Origin: Nitrospinota bacterium
Lineage (GTDB): Bacteria > Nitrospinota_A > UBA7883 > JACRGQ01
Direction: 5' to 3'
Length of the DNA: 64,000 nt
NCBI GenBank assembly: GCA_016217735.1
Contig: JACRGQ010000016.1
Location: forward strand, 1 to 64,000
Made by a program: the position numbers and the translations under genes. The notes below the pieces were generated by a model. The model made no database searches. It was not told where the DNA came from and worked only from the letters and a program-made list of their open reading frames with translations. Positions 16,521-25,198 of the stretch are shown piece after piece (within the stretch, counting starts at the first letter, position 1; every line of letters starts with the position of its first letter).

Positions 16521-17441
16521 ATGAATTTCAGGAAGGGCGCGTTGGCTATGGCGTTCCTGTTGATACTCGCCGCCGCCTGTCAGCGTTCCGCACCGCAATC
16601 CACGGGACGTCCGCGCGTCATTGTCACCCTTTTTCCGCTTTACGATTTCACCCGCGCCGTCGGGGGAGGCCGCGCCGATGTGACGATGCTGCTTTCTCCC
16701 GGCATGGAGCCGCACGCCTACGAGCCGCCTCCATCCGATGTGGCCGGCATCATGGCGGCCAGCCTTTTCATCTACACCGGAGCGGCGATGGAGCCGTGGG
16801 CGGAAAGGATATTAAAAAGCGCTCCCAATCCCCGGCGGCTGGTGGCCGATACCTCCAACGGCATCCGGCTGATGGAAGGGGAGAAGGATGACGGGCATCA
16901 TCATGAGCGTGGGGGAGACCCGCATATCTGGCTGGACTTTGAAAATGCCCAGAAGATGGTGAACTCCATCGCGGAGGCTTTTGCGAAAATAGACCGGAAT
17001 AACGCCCAATTATACAGGGATAATGCATCCGTCTATAACAAACAACTGGAAGAGCTTGATGCCGCATATCAAAAAGGGTTGGCCCGATGCGCCACGCGCG
17101 AACTTATCCACGGCGGGCATTACGCTTTCGGCTATATGGCGCGCCGTTACCGGCTGGACTATCACGCCGCCTATGGGTTTTCACCCGAGGCCGAGCCGTC
17201 GGCAAACACGATGATGGCGCTGACCAAGCTGGTAAAGTCGTCGAACGCGCGAGGCGTTTTTTACGAGGAGTTGGTGCTTCCCAAAACGGCACAGGCCATC
17301 GCCGGGGAGGCGGGGGTGCCGCTGCTGCAATTGAACGCCGCGCACAATATCACCCGCGAGCAGATGGCGCGGGGAGTTACCTTCATCGGCCTGATGCGGG
17401 AAAACCTGCAAAACCTCCGCACCGGCCTCGCCTGCGAATGA
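16521..17441 (+). CDS. ZnuA-type metal ABC transporter substrate-binding lipoprotein
   Basis: 306 residues of the cluster A-I (TroA/ZnuA) family, which captures Zn(II) or Mn(II) in the periplasm. The signal peptide has a lipobox (LAAAC). Ligand candidates are the His in GMEPHAYEPP, the His in DPHIWLD, the His in IHGGHYAFGY, and an acidic residue (YEEL) near 250. A short His-rich loop (DDGHHHERG) lies before the second ligand, as in zinc-specific members. ATG 16521 follows AGGGGAG; an in-frame ATG at 16500 falls inside the operator region and adds non-signal residues. No permease or ATPase gene is adjacent: the next gene is gltD on the other strand. The protein is therefore an orphan here, serving a transporter encoded elsewhere. 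Confidence 0.85.
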   Translation: MNFRKGALAMAFLLILAAACQRSAPQSTGRPRVIVTLFPLYDFTRAVGGGRADVTMLLSPGMEPHAYEPPPSDVAGIMAASLFIYTGAAMEPWAERILKSAPNPRRLVADTSNGIRLMEGEKDDGHHHERGGDPHIWLDFENAQKMVNSIAEAFAKIDRNNAQLYRDNASVYNKQLEELDAAYQKGLARCATRELIHGGHYAFGYMARRYRLDYHAAYGFSPEAEPSANTMMALTKLVKSSNARGVFYEELVLPKTAQAIAGEAGVPLLQLNAAHNITREQMARGVTFIGLMRENLQNLRTGLACE

Positions 17442-17486
17442 ATGGAGAACACTTTTTGGGCGTTCAGCCATGCGTTGGAGGCGGGT

Positions 17487-18950
17487 TTACTTGAGGTCGT
17501 AGAACGAGCGGTTCCGAGAGGGGAGCAGTGATTCGCCGCCGCTGAGGAACTTGTCCACTTCGCGCGCGCACTCGCGCCCTTCGGCGATGGCGCTGACCAC
17601 CAGCGACTGGCCGGTGTGGCAGTCGCCCGCGGAAAACACCTTCTTTACCGAGCTTTGGTAGTCGGCGCCGGTCTTTACGTTGCCGCGCTGATCCAGCTCC
17701 ACCCCCAGCTCCTTAACGATAGAAGCGGGGTCGGTGTAGAGGAAGCCCATCGCGAGGAATACCGCGTCGGCCTTAAGCGTCATTTCGGTGCCGGGGAGTT
17801 CCTTGAATTTCATCCCTTCCCATTCGAGGCGGACCGCCTTGATGCCGGAAACATTGCCTCTGCCATCATCAATGAACTCTTTTGAGAGGATCGACCAATC
17901 GCGCGCGCATCCTTCGGCCTGCGAAGATGAAGTGCTGAACATCCGGGGGCCGGGATAAACCGGCCACGGGGTTTGGGCGGTGCGTCCTTCCGGCGGTTTC
18001 GGCAGCAGCTCGATCTGCAAAACCGAGGCGGCCCCTTGCCGGATGGAGGTGCCGACGCAGTCGGAGCCGGTATCGCCGCCGCCGATAACGACGACGTGTT
18101 TTCCCGTAACGGTGATCTCGGCGTCGGCGGCGATCTTATCGCCAGCCACGCGCTTGTTGTTCTGTCCCAAAAACTCCATCGCGAAGCGAACGCCTTTCAG
18201 GTTGCGGCCCGGTATCGGCAGGTCGCGCGGGATGGTTGCGCCGCACGCCATCACCACCGCGTCCGATTCATCCAGAATCTTTTTGGCGGCAACGTTCACG
18301 CCGATGTTGGCGTTGGTGACGAATTTCACCCCTTCGGCTTCCATCAGCTTGATGCGGCGGTCGATCACCGATTTGTCCAGCTTGAAATCGGGGATGCCGT
18401 AGCGGAGCAGGCCGCCGATGCGGTCGGCCCGTTCGTAGACGGTCACGGCGTGGCCCGCTTTGTTGAGCTGGTCGGCGGCGGCAAGGCCCGCGGGGCCGGA
18501 GCCGATGACGGCGATTTTTTTGCCGCTCCGCTGCGCCGGGGGATTCGGCTTTATGATGCCGCTCTTCCACGCCTCTTCGATGATGGAATATTCAATCCCC
18601 TTGATGGCGACAGGCGGACTGATGATGCCGAGCACGCAGCCCGATTCACACGGGGCGGGGCAGATGCGGCCGGTGAACTCGGGAAAATTGTTGGTGCTCC
18701 AAAGAGCCTGAAGCGCCTCTTCCCAGCGTCCTTTGTAGACGAGGTCGTTCCAGTCCGGTATCAGGTTGTTGAGCGGACAGTTCGGGTGGCAGAAGGGGGT
18801 GCCGCATTCCATGCAGCGGGCCCCCTGATTTTGCACCTGGTCTTTGGAAAGCGGGAGCACGAACTCATGGCAGTTCTTCACCCGCTTTTCCACGGCGTCG
18901 TACCGGTGGGTCTGGCGTCCAAATTCCTTGAAGCCGAGTATTTTACCCAT
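17487..18950 (-). CDS. gltD: Glutamate synthase small subunit
   Basis: 487 residues. The beta subunit of NADPH-glutamate synthase oxidises NAD(P)H and passes electrons to the large subunit. N-terminal cysteines for the iron-sulfur clusters are seen in CMECGTPFCHPNCPLNN and CPAPCESGC. The FAD-binding motif (VIGSGPAGLAAADQL) lies near residue 150, the NAD(P)-binding motif (VVIGGGDTGSDC) near 290, and a second FAD contact (VFSAGDCHTGQSLV) is near the end. ATG 18950 sits six bases after GGGAGG and two bases after the gltB stop, so the subunits are co-translated. It is distantly related to DsrL in this window. Confidence 0.95.
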   Translation of the reverse strand: MGKILGFKEFGRQTHRYDAVEKRVKNCHEFVLPLSKDQVQNQGARCMECGTPFCHPNCPLNNLIPDWNDLVYKGRWEEALQALWSTNNFPEFTGRICPAPCESGCVLGIISPPVAIKGIEYSIIEEAWKSGIIKPNPPAQRSGKKIAVIGSGPAGLAAADQLNKAGHAVTVYERADRIGGLLRYGIPDFKLDKSVIDRRIKLMEAEGVKFVTNANIGVNVAAKKILDESDAVVMACGATIPRDLPIPGRNLKGVRFAMEFLGQNNKRVAGDKIAADAEITVTGKHVVVIGGGDTGSDCVGTSIRQGAASVLQIELLPKPPEGRTAQTPWPVYPGPRMFSTSSSQAEGCARDWSILSKEFIDDGRGNVSGIKAVRLEWEGMKFKELPGTEMTLKADAVFLAMGFLYTDPASIVKELGVELDQRGNVKTGADYQSSVKKVFSAGDCHTGQSLVVSAIAEGRECAREVDKFLSGGESLLPSRNRSFYDLK

Positions 18951-18952
18951 CG

Positions 18953-21900
18953 TCAACCTCCCGCCACGGCCGTCACCGGCGCTTTTTTCTTTTTTTCGCC
19001 TGAGAGCTCGGCCAGCGCCCGTTTGTATTCCACCGGCATCACTTTTATGACTCTGGCCTTCAAATCACCCCATTCATCCAGTGTCTTCTTGCTGTAGATG
19101 CTGCCGGTGTATGCGTGATGCCGTTCTATCATCCCTTTTACCAGCGCTTCATCCGAGGCGTCCATCGTTTCCAGCGCGACCATTTCCATGTTGATGCGCT
19201 GGCGGGCCATATCGCTGTCGTCCAGTATGTAGGCGATACCGCCGCTCATCCCCGCGGCGAAGTTTTTGCCGATGGGGCCGAGAATAACCACGCGGCCGCC
19301 GGTCATGTATTCGCAGCCGTTATCGCCCACGGCTTCCACCACCACATTGGCGCCGGAGTTGCGCACGCAGAAGCGCTCGCCCGCGCGGCCCCGGATATAG
19401 GCTTCACCTTTGGTGGCGCCATAGAACGCGACGTTTCCCACAACGATATTATCGTGCGGGTTGAAGACGGCTTTACGCGGCGGGTACACTATCAGCCGCG
19501 CGCCCGAAAGTCCCTTGCCAACGTAGTCATTTGCTTCGCCTTCCAGTTCCAGCGTGACGCCGCGCGCGCCGAATGCCCCGAAGCTTTGTCCCGCCGAGCC
19601 TTTCGCTTTTATCCGGATGGTGTCATCCGGCAAGCCCCGCTCGCCGTGGTTGCGCGATATTTCCGCCGAGAGCATGGTGCCGAAGGCGCGGTTCACGTTG
19701 CGGATATTGGCGGCGATGGAGACCGTTTCCTTTTTCTCAATTGCCGGCTTCGCCCGGCGGATAAGTTCGTGATCCAGCGCGGTGTCGAGGCCAAAATCCT
19801 GCTTATCGCGGCAGTAGGGGGCGCAGCCCGCCGATTCGGCCTTCACCAGCACGCGACCGAGCTTCACATGCTTCGCCTTCCAGTGGGTGATCCCCTCTTT
19901 GGCTTTCAGCATGTCGGCGCGGCCCACCATTTCGTTAACGGTGCGGAAGCCGAGGCGCGCCATCAGCTCGCGCAACTCGCGCGCGAGGAACATGAAGTAG
20001 TTGATGACATGTTCCGGCTTGCCGGTGAAATTTTTGCGCAGATCAGGGTCCTGCGTGGCGACGCCGACGGGGCAGTTGTTAAGATGGCATTTGCGCATCA
20101 TGATGCAGCCGCTGACGACAAGCGCCGCGGTGGCCGCGCCCCATTCTTCGGCTCCCAGCAGGGTGGCGATGGCGATATCGCGCCCGGTCAACACACGTCC
20201 GTCCGTCTGCACCACGATGCGGGAGCGGAGGTTGTTCCGCATCAGCACCTGATGGGTTTCCGCCACGCCCAGTTCCCACGGCAGGCCGGCGCGCTTGATG
20301 GAGGAAATGGGGGAGGCGCCGGTGCCGCCATCGTGGCCGGAAATAAGCACGGCTTCGGAGTGGCCCTTCGCCACACCGGCGGCAACGGTGCCGACGCCGG
20401 CCTCGGAAACCAGTTTCACGTTTATGCGCGCGTTTACGTTGGCGTTTTTCAGGTCGAATATCAACTGCGCCAAATCTTCAATGGAGTAAATGTCGTGGTG
20501 CGGCGGCGGGGAAATGAGGCCGACGCCCGGCGTGGAATGCCGCACGGCGGCGATCACCGTGTCGACCTTCGGGCCGGGGAGTTGGCCCCCTTCGCCCGGC
20601 TTGGCCCCTTGGGCCATCTTGATCTGTATCTCGTCGGCGTTCACCAGATAGTTCGAGGTGACGCCAAACCTGCCCGAGGCCACCTGCTTGATGGCGCTGC
20701 GGACGGAATCGCCGTTCGGCAACGGCGTAAAGCGCGCCGGGTCTTCGCCCCCTTCGCCGCAGTTGCTTTTCGCGCCGAGGCGGTTCATGGCGATGGCGAT
20801 GGTCTCGTGCGCCTCTTTGCTGATGGAGCCGAACGACATGGCGCCGGTGAAAAAGCGTTTGACGATCGCTTCGGCCGGTTCGACTTCCTCCAGCGGCGCG
20901 GGCGCCGCGGGCGCGAAATCCATAAGACTCCGGATGGTGTTGAAGGTTCCATCCTGGGTGTCCACCACGGCCGTGTATTTTTTAAACAGTTCGTAATCGC
21001 CAAGCCGGGCGCTTTGCTGGAGCATCTGGATCATTTCGGGCGAGTAGGTGTTGTTTTCGCCGCGCGCGCGCCAGTTATAGACGCCGCCCGGATCGAGGGT
21101 GACGAGCCGGCCCGCGGGGGCGTTGTCCGGCCACGCGTAGCGGTGTTTCATCATCGTCTCTTCCCGCACTTCCTCTATGCCGATGCCGCCGATGCGCGAC
21201 GGCGTGCCGGTGAAGTACTTCGCGATGAACTCTTCCGAAAGTCCCACGGCTTCGAATATTTGCGCGCCGATATACGACTGGATGGTGGAAATCCCCATTT
21301 TGGAAATGATTTTCAGCAGTCCCTTATCGACGCCCTTCATGAAATTGTATTCCGCCGCTTCGGCGGTCACGCCGCCGTCCAGCTGGCCGGTGCGGTGCAT
21401 TTCTTCGATAGTCTCGAACGCGAGATACGGGTTTACCGCGCTGGCGCCGTAGCCGAGCAACAGCGCGAAGTGGTGTACCTCGAACGCTTCGCCGGTCTCG
21501 ATGATGATGCCGCAGCGGGTTCGCCCGCCGGCTTGGATCATATGGTGATGCACCGCGGCAACCGCCAGCAGCGAGGGTATGGCGGCCCGCGCGGGGCCGA
21601 TGTTCCGGTCGGAAAGAATGATGACGCTTTCGCCGCGGTCAACCGCTTCCACGGCGCGGCGGCACACGGCGGCAAGCGCGTTTTCGAGCGCCCCCTTGCC
21701 CCCTTTGGCGTCAAAGGTAATCGGGATGTTGGCCGCGCGGAAGCCATCCACGTCGATCTGGCGCAGCTTTTCCAACTGGTGATTATTCAGGACGGGGTGG
21801 GGAAGCTCAACCACCTGCACCCGGTTTTCATCGCCCGGTTCGCGCAGTATTTGCCCAACCTTGCCGATGAACGAGACCAGCGACATGACGTTCAGTTCGC

Positions 21901-23515
21901 GTATCGGGTCTATCGGCGGATTGGTCACCTGCGCGAAAAGCTGGTAAAAGTAGTTGAACAGCATCTGCGGCCGGCTGGAAAGAACCGCCAGCGGGGTGTG
22001 CGATCCCATCGAGCCTATCGGTTCCGCCCCGCTGTTTGCCATCGGGGCCATGATCACCTTGATATCTTCCGCGGTGATGCCGAAGGCGGCCTGGCGCTGC
22101 GCCAGCGTCGCGCGGTCCGTTTGGTATTTCAACTCGACATCGCGCATCCGGCCCAAGGTAACTTTGCCTTTTTCCAGCCATTCTTCGTACGGCTTCGCGG
22201 CGGCGATTTTTTCCTTTATCTCCCGGTTGCTGATGATCCGGTGTTCGTCGACGCTGGCGAGGAACATGCGTCCCGGGCGCAGCCACCCCTTCCGGATTAT
22301 TTTTTCGTCCGGATAGTCCAGTACGCCCGCTTCGGAAGCCATGACGAGGATGCCGTCGTCGGTTTCCATGAAGCGCGAGGGGCGCAGCCCGTTGCGGTCA
22401 AGCGTCGCGCCGATAATATGGCCGTCGGTGAAGGCGACGGCGGCGGGGCCGTCCCACGGCTCCATCAATGTGGCGTGGTATTCGTAAAACGCCCGCAGCT
22501 TCGGATCCATCTCCTCGTCGGTGGCCCACGCTTCGGGAACCAGCATCATCATGACGTGCGGCAGGCTGCGCCCGCTCAGGTGCAGCAGTTCCACCACGTT
22601 GTCCAGCGTGGCGCTGTCGGACTGCCCTTCGGTGATGATCGGCACAAGCTTGTCTATCTCGTCTTTTGTGAAAAGATCGGCTTCAAACACCGCTTCGCGC
22701 GCCTTCATCCAGTTGATGTTGCCGCGCAGGGTGTTGATCTCGCCGTTGTGCGCGATGTAGCGGAACGGGTGGGCCAGCCGCCAGGTGGGGAACGTGTTGG
22801 TGGAAAAGCGGCTATGCACCAGCGCCAGCGCGCTCTCATAGCTTTTGTCTTGCAGGTCGGGGTAGTACTGTTTGAGCTGCGCGGTGGTGAACATCCCCTT
22901 GTAGGCGATAGTCCGGCTGGAAAGGGTGAGGCAGAAGAAGATGTCGCTCCCCCCGATGCCGGAATTGAGCACGGTCTTTTTGGCGTACTTGCGCAGCACA
23001 AAGAGTTTGCGCTCGAAGGCCATCTCATCTTTGGCGGCGGCGGGGCGCTCGATGAAGGCCTGCTCCATGAACGGCTCGGCCGTCTTGGCGGTTTCGCCGA
23101 TGCCGCTGTTGTCCGCCGGCACGGGGCGCCAGCCCAGCACTTTCAGGCCCAGTTCGGCGGCGCATTTGTTGAAGAGGGTTTTCACTTCGTTGCGCGCCTT
23201 GGCATCTTGCGGCAGGAAAACGATCCCCGCGCCATAGTCCCCCAATGCGGGAAGGGGAATGCCGAGTTTGGCGCATTCCTTCCGGAAGAACGCATCCGGA
23301 ATCTGCGTTACGATACCGGCGCCATCGCCGCTGAGCGGATCCGCCCCCACCGCGCCGCGGTGTTCCAGGTTTTCCAGTATTTCCAGCCCCTTTGCCACGA
23401 TGTCGTGGGTGCGGGTTCCCTTCAGGTTGGCGATAAAACCGACGCCGCAGGCGTCGTGCTCGAAACGGGGGTCGTACATCCCGTTTTGCTGGCGCGGTTC
23501 TTCCTCAGTCTTCAC
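18953..23515 (-). CDS. gltB: Glutamate synthase large subunit
   Basis: 1520 residues, the usual length. The N-terminal Ntn-amidotransferase domain has the nucleophile Cys23 (HDACGVGFIA) exposed after removal of a short propeptide. The central domain, the FMN-binding synthase barrel (about 850-1200) and the C-terminal GXGXG beta-helix follow. The 3Fe-4S cysteines are in CIMMRKCHLNNC. It makes two glutamates from glutamine and 2-oxoglutarate. GTG 23515 is chosen, about 12 bases after AAGGA; an ATG at 23479 is an alternative but would leave only ten residues before the Cys. A TATAAT (minus strand, 23611-23606) precedes it without a clear -35. Confidence 0.95.
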   Translation of the reverse strand: MKTEEEPRQQNGMYDPRFEHDACGVGFIANLKGTRTHDIVAKGLEILENLEHRGAVGADPLSGDGAGIVTQIPDAFFRKECAKLGIPLPALGDYGAGIVFLPQDAKARNEVKTLFNKCAAELGLKVLGWRPVPADNSGIGETAKTAEPFMEQAFIERPAAAKDEMAFERKLFVLRKYAKKTVLNSGIGGSDIFFCLTLSSRTIAYKGMFTTAQLKQYYPDLQDKSYESALALVHSRFSTNTFPTWRLAHPFRYIAHNGEINTLRGNINWMKAREAVFEADLFTKDEIDKLVPIITEGQSDSATLDNVVELLHLSGRSLPHVMMMLVPEAWATDEEMDPKLRAFYEYHATLMEPWDGPAAVAFTDGHIIGATLDRNGLRPSRFMETDDGILVMASEAGVLDYPDEKIIRKGWLRPGRMFLASVDEHRIISNREIKEKIAAAKPYEEWLEKGKVTLGRMRDVELKYQTDRATLAQRQAAFGITAEDIKVIMAPMANSGAEPIGSMGSHTPLAVLSSRPQMLFNYFYQLFAQVTNPPIDPIRELNVMSLVSFIGKVGQILREPGDENRVQVVELPHPVLNNHQLEKLRQIDVDGFRAANIPITFDAKGGKGALENALAAVCRRAVEAVDRGESVIILSDRNIGPARAAIPSLLAVAAVHHHMIQAGGRTRCGIIIETGEAFEVHHFALLLGYGASAVNPYLAFETIEEMHRTGQLDGGVTAEAAEYNFMKGVDKGLLKIISKMGISTIQSYIGAQIFEAVGLSEEFIAKYFTGTPSRIGGIGIEEVREETMMKHRYAWPDNAPAGRLVTLDPGGVYNWRARGENNTYSPEMIQMLQQSARLGDYELFKKYTAVVDTQDGTFNTIRSLMDFAPAAPAPLEEVEPAEAIVKRFFTGAMSFGSISKEAHETIAIAMNRLGAKSNCGEGGEDPARFTPLPNGDSVRSAIKQVASGRFGVTSNYLVNADEIQIKMAQGAKPGEGGQLPGPKVDTVIAAVRHSTPGVGLISPPPHHDIYSIEDLAQLIFDLKNANVNARINVKLVSEAGVGTVAAGVAKGHSEAVLISGHDGGTGASPISSIKRAGLPWELGVAETHQVLMRNNLRSRIVVQTDGRVLTGRDIAIATLLGAEEWGAATAALVVSGCIMMRKCHLNNCPVGVATQDPDLRKNFTGKPEHVINYFMFLARELRELMARLGFRTVNEMVGRADMLKAKEGITHWKAKHVKLGRVLVKAESAGCAPYCRDKQDFGLDTALDHELIRRAKPAIEKKETVSIAANIRNVNRAFGTMLSAEISRNHGERGLPDDTIRIKAKGSAGQSFGAFGARGVTLELEGEANDYVGKGLSGARLIVYPPRKAVFNPHDNIVVGNVAFYGATKGEAYIRGRAGERFCVRNSGANVVVEAVGDNGCEYMTGGRVVILGPIGKNFAAGMSGGIAYILDDSDMARQRINMEMVALETMDASDEALVKGMIERHHAYTGSIYSKKTLDEWGDLKARVIKVMPVEYKRALAELSGEKKKKAPVTAVAGG

Positions 23516-23760
23516 TAATCATGCTTCCTTCAATATATAGAGGAGCCATCATCTCCTCCGGCACGCCGTGCGGGGCGCGTTAAATCTCCAATTTACAGAC
23601 GGGCAATTATATAACATTTCGCCACATGTGAAGTACCAGATTGCACTTTTTATAAAATATTTTTGGGGGAAAACCGGGGGCGGTGAAAATCGCCATTCCA
23701 CGGAAAATGGCGCTGCTTTTGCCAGGGAAAGCGATTGGCGCGGGGAGCTTTCCCTCGCGC

Positions 23761-24312
23761 TTATTGTTTATCGTTGCCGGAAGAAATGCCGCCGGAAACG
23801 ACAAGCGCCATCACCGCGCCGCTTGGCGCGTCAATCGGCGTCACCTGTTCCCTTGATACCACGATCAGATTGCCGGCGAAATTGTAGCTCTGCGGCAGGT
23901 AGACCGCCACTTTGTTTTTCAGGCCGATGCCTTCCAGCGTTTCCAGCGTCATGAAACCGATCACCGATGCCCCGCCGGGCGCCAGCGTCACCAGCACCGG
24001 CTTGTCAAAACTCTTTTTGCCGCCAACGAAGGCTTCCATCAAGTCCTTGATGGATTGATAGAGCATTTTGATAAAAGGGAGACGGGCGAAGAGCGCATCA
24101 ACCCATCTGCCCACGGCGCGGGCGAGATAGTTCGACGCAAAAAAACCGGCCAACGTGATAAATACAAAGGTAAACACCAGCCCCATGCCGGGAATCGGCG
24201 TGGGGTTAAGCTGGTCGATTACTTTCATAATCCAGAGAATGACATAGAGCGTGATGGCAACCGGGGCCACCAGCAAAAGCCCCTCAAAAAAATAACGGGT
24301 GATTTTGTTCAT
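23761..24312 (-). CDS. DUF502 family membrane protein
   Basis: 183 residues with two N-terminal transmembrane helices (about 9-31 and 45-68) and a soluble C-terminal domain carrying the DUF502 signature (LPFIKMLYQSIKDLMEAF and the later KVAVYLPQSYNFAGNLIVV). The family is widespread and of unknown function. ATG 24312 follows AGGAG at good spacing. A TATAAT on the minus strand at 24344-24339, downstream of the dsrE2 terminator, could drive it alone. A perfect seven-base-pair hairpin (23691-23712) after its stop is a weak candidate terminator. Confidence 0.85.
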   Translation of the reverse strand: MNKITRYFFEGLLLVAPVAITLYVILWIMKVIDQLNPTPIPGMGLVFTFVFITLAGFFASNYLARAVGRWVDALFARLPFIKMLYQSIKDLMEAFVGGKKSFDKPVLVTLAPGGASVIGFMTLETLEGIGLKNKVAVYLPQSYNFAGNLIVVSREQVTPIDAPSGAVMALVVSGGISSGNDKQ

Positions 24313-24387
24313 ATCATTTACTCCTTTAACGGGGCTTTATTATACCGTCATGGGGGAGAAATAAAAAAATGGCCGGTTGAATGGGAT

Positions 24388-24420
24388 GGAAAAACCCCGG
24401 ACTTGGTATTGTCCGGGGTT
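24388..24420 (-). terminator. Strong intrinsic terminator of the tauE-to-dsrE2 operon
   Basis: A perfect ten-base-pair stem, AACCCCGGAC (24393-24402) with GTCCGGGGTT (24411-24420), has an eight-base loop. On the minus strand it is followed by a short T-run (bases 24394-24390). It lies 12 bases after the dsrE2 stop codon. Confidence 0.85.
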
Positions 24421-24431
24421 CAGAAAAAAAC

Positions 24432-24923
24432 CTAGAAGGAGAGGGATATGTCGGCATCGACCGCGTAATCGAGGTACATCCCCGCGCCGCCGATTTCCAC
24501 GCCGTCGATGAGATCCTCTTTTTTGACTCCCATTACATCCATTGTCATTTGGCATCCAATCATCCGCACACCGGTCTTCAGGCAGGTTTCCAACATTTTA
24601 TCCACCGGCATCACGTTCGCTTTTGCCATCCAGCCCTTCATCATGCCGGTGGCCATCGCGGTCATGCCGGGAAGCACGCCTATGATGTTCGGCACGCCGA
24701 TCGGCAGCCCCGGTATCGGTTTGGGCGCCGCCGGGTTGGCCAGCGGGGCAACCTGCAGGTTGGCGCCTTTCTTGATGATTTCAAGGCCGTAAAAGGTGAA
24801 GAAAATGCAGGCTTCCATGTCCATCGCCACCGCCGTGCTTGCCAAAATCAGCGGCGGATAGGCCATGTCCAGCGTCCCATGTACGGCAATAATTGAAATG
24901 CGCTTCGGTTTTTCTTCGCTCAT
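24432..24923 (-). CDS. dsrE2: DsrE2-type (DsrE/F/DrsH-like) sulfur-transfer protein
   Basis: 163 residues of the DsrE/DsrF/DrsH-like superfamily, longer than classical DsrE. The N-terminal strand IIAVHGTLDMAYPPLILA is followed by a hydrophobic Gly/Pro/Met-rich central region (IPGLPIGVPNIIGVLPGM) and the Cys-containing segment GVRMIGCQMTMDVMG. The last is the region that carries the DsrE2 active-site cysteine. In sulfur oxidisers DsrE2 is encoded with TusA and a rhodanese and is a membrane-associated partner in cytoplasmic sulfane-sulfur trafficking. Here tusA is 12 bases upstream, no rhodanese is present, and a terminator follows. Confidence 0.85.
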   Translation of the reverse strand: MSEEKPKRISIIAVHGTLDMAYPPLILASTAVAMDMEACIFFTFYGLEIIKKGANLQVAPLANPAAPKPIPGLPIGVPNIIGVLPGMTAMATGMMKGWMAKANVMPVDKMLETCLKTGVRMIGCQMTMDVMGVKKEDLIDGVEIGGAGMYLDYAVDADISLSF

Positions 24924-24935
24924 CGATTCCCCCTT

Positions 24936-25163
24936 TTATTTCTTTTTTACGTAGAAGGTGAAGACGGTGCCTTCCTGCTTCTGTTCAACGATGGCGTTGC
25001 CCGTGCGCTTGGCCCACGACGCCATATCGTTCACCGAACCCGGATCGGTCGCGCACATTTCGACGATGTCGCCGCTTTTCACTTCGCCCATGGCGGCCTT
25101 GATGTTCAGGATCGGTTCCGGGCAACACTGTCCTTTGCAATCCAACTTTTTGGCTATTTGCAT
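24936..25163 (-). CDS. tusA: TusA family sulfurtransferase
   Basis: 75 residues. It carries the family's CPxP motif (DCKGQCCPEPIL) with the sulfur-carrying Cys near residue 14, followed by GDIVEMCATDPGSVNDMASWAKRTG. TusA accepts persulfide sulfur and, in Dsr-containing sulfur oxidisers, donates it to DsrEFH. ATG 25163 follows GGGAGG. It lies between the NtrC-family regulator gene (35 bases upstream) and dsrE2 (12 bases downstream), so sulfur-transfer and regulatory genes are in one transcription unit. Confidence 0.9.
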   Translation of the reverse strand: MQIAKKLDCKGQCCPEPILNIKAAMGEVKSGDIVEMCATDPGSVNDMASWAKRTGNAIVEQKQEGTVFTFYVKKK

Positions 25164-25198
25164 TTCACGTTCCTCCCTGTTAAACGATTGTTTGGTTT

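Noticed and set aside
19115-23518. A 1467-codon open frame on the plus strand, antisense to almost all of gltB
   Set aside because: It mirrors gltB in the complementary frame, as GC-rich codon usage often produces. Its translation is Arg/Ala/Gly/His-rich with no recognisable domain, and gltB itself is unambiguous.
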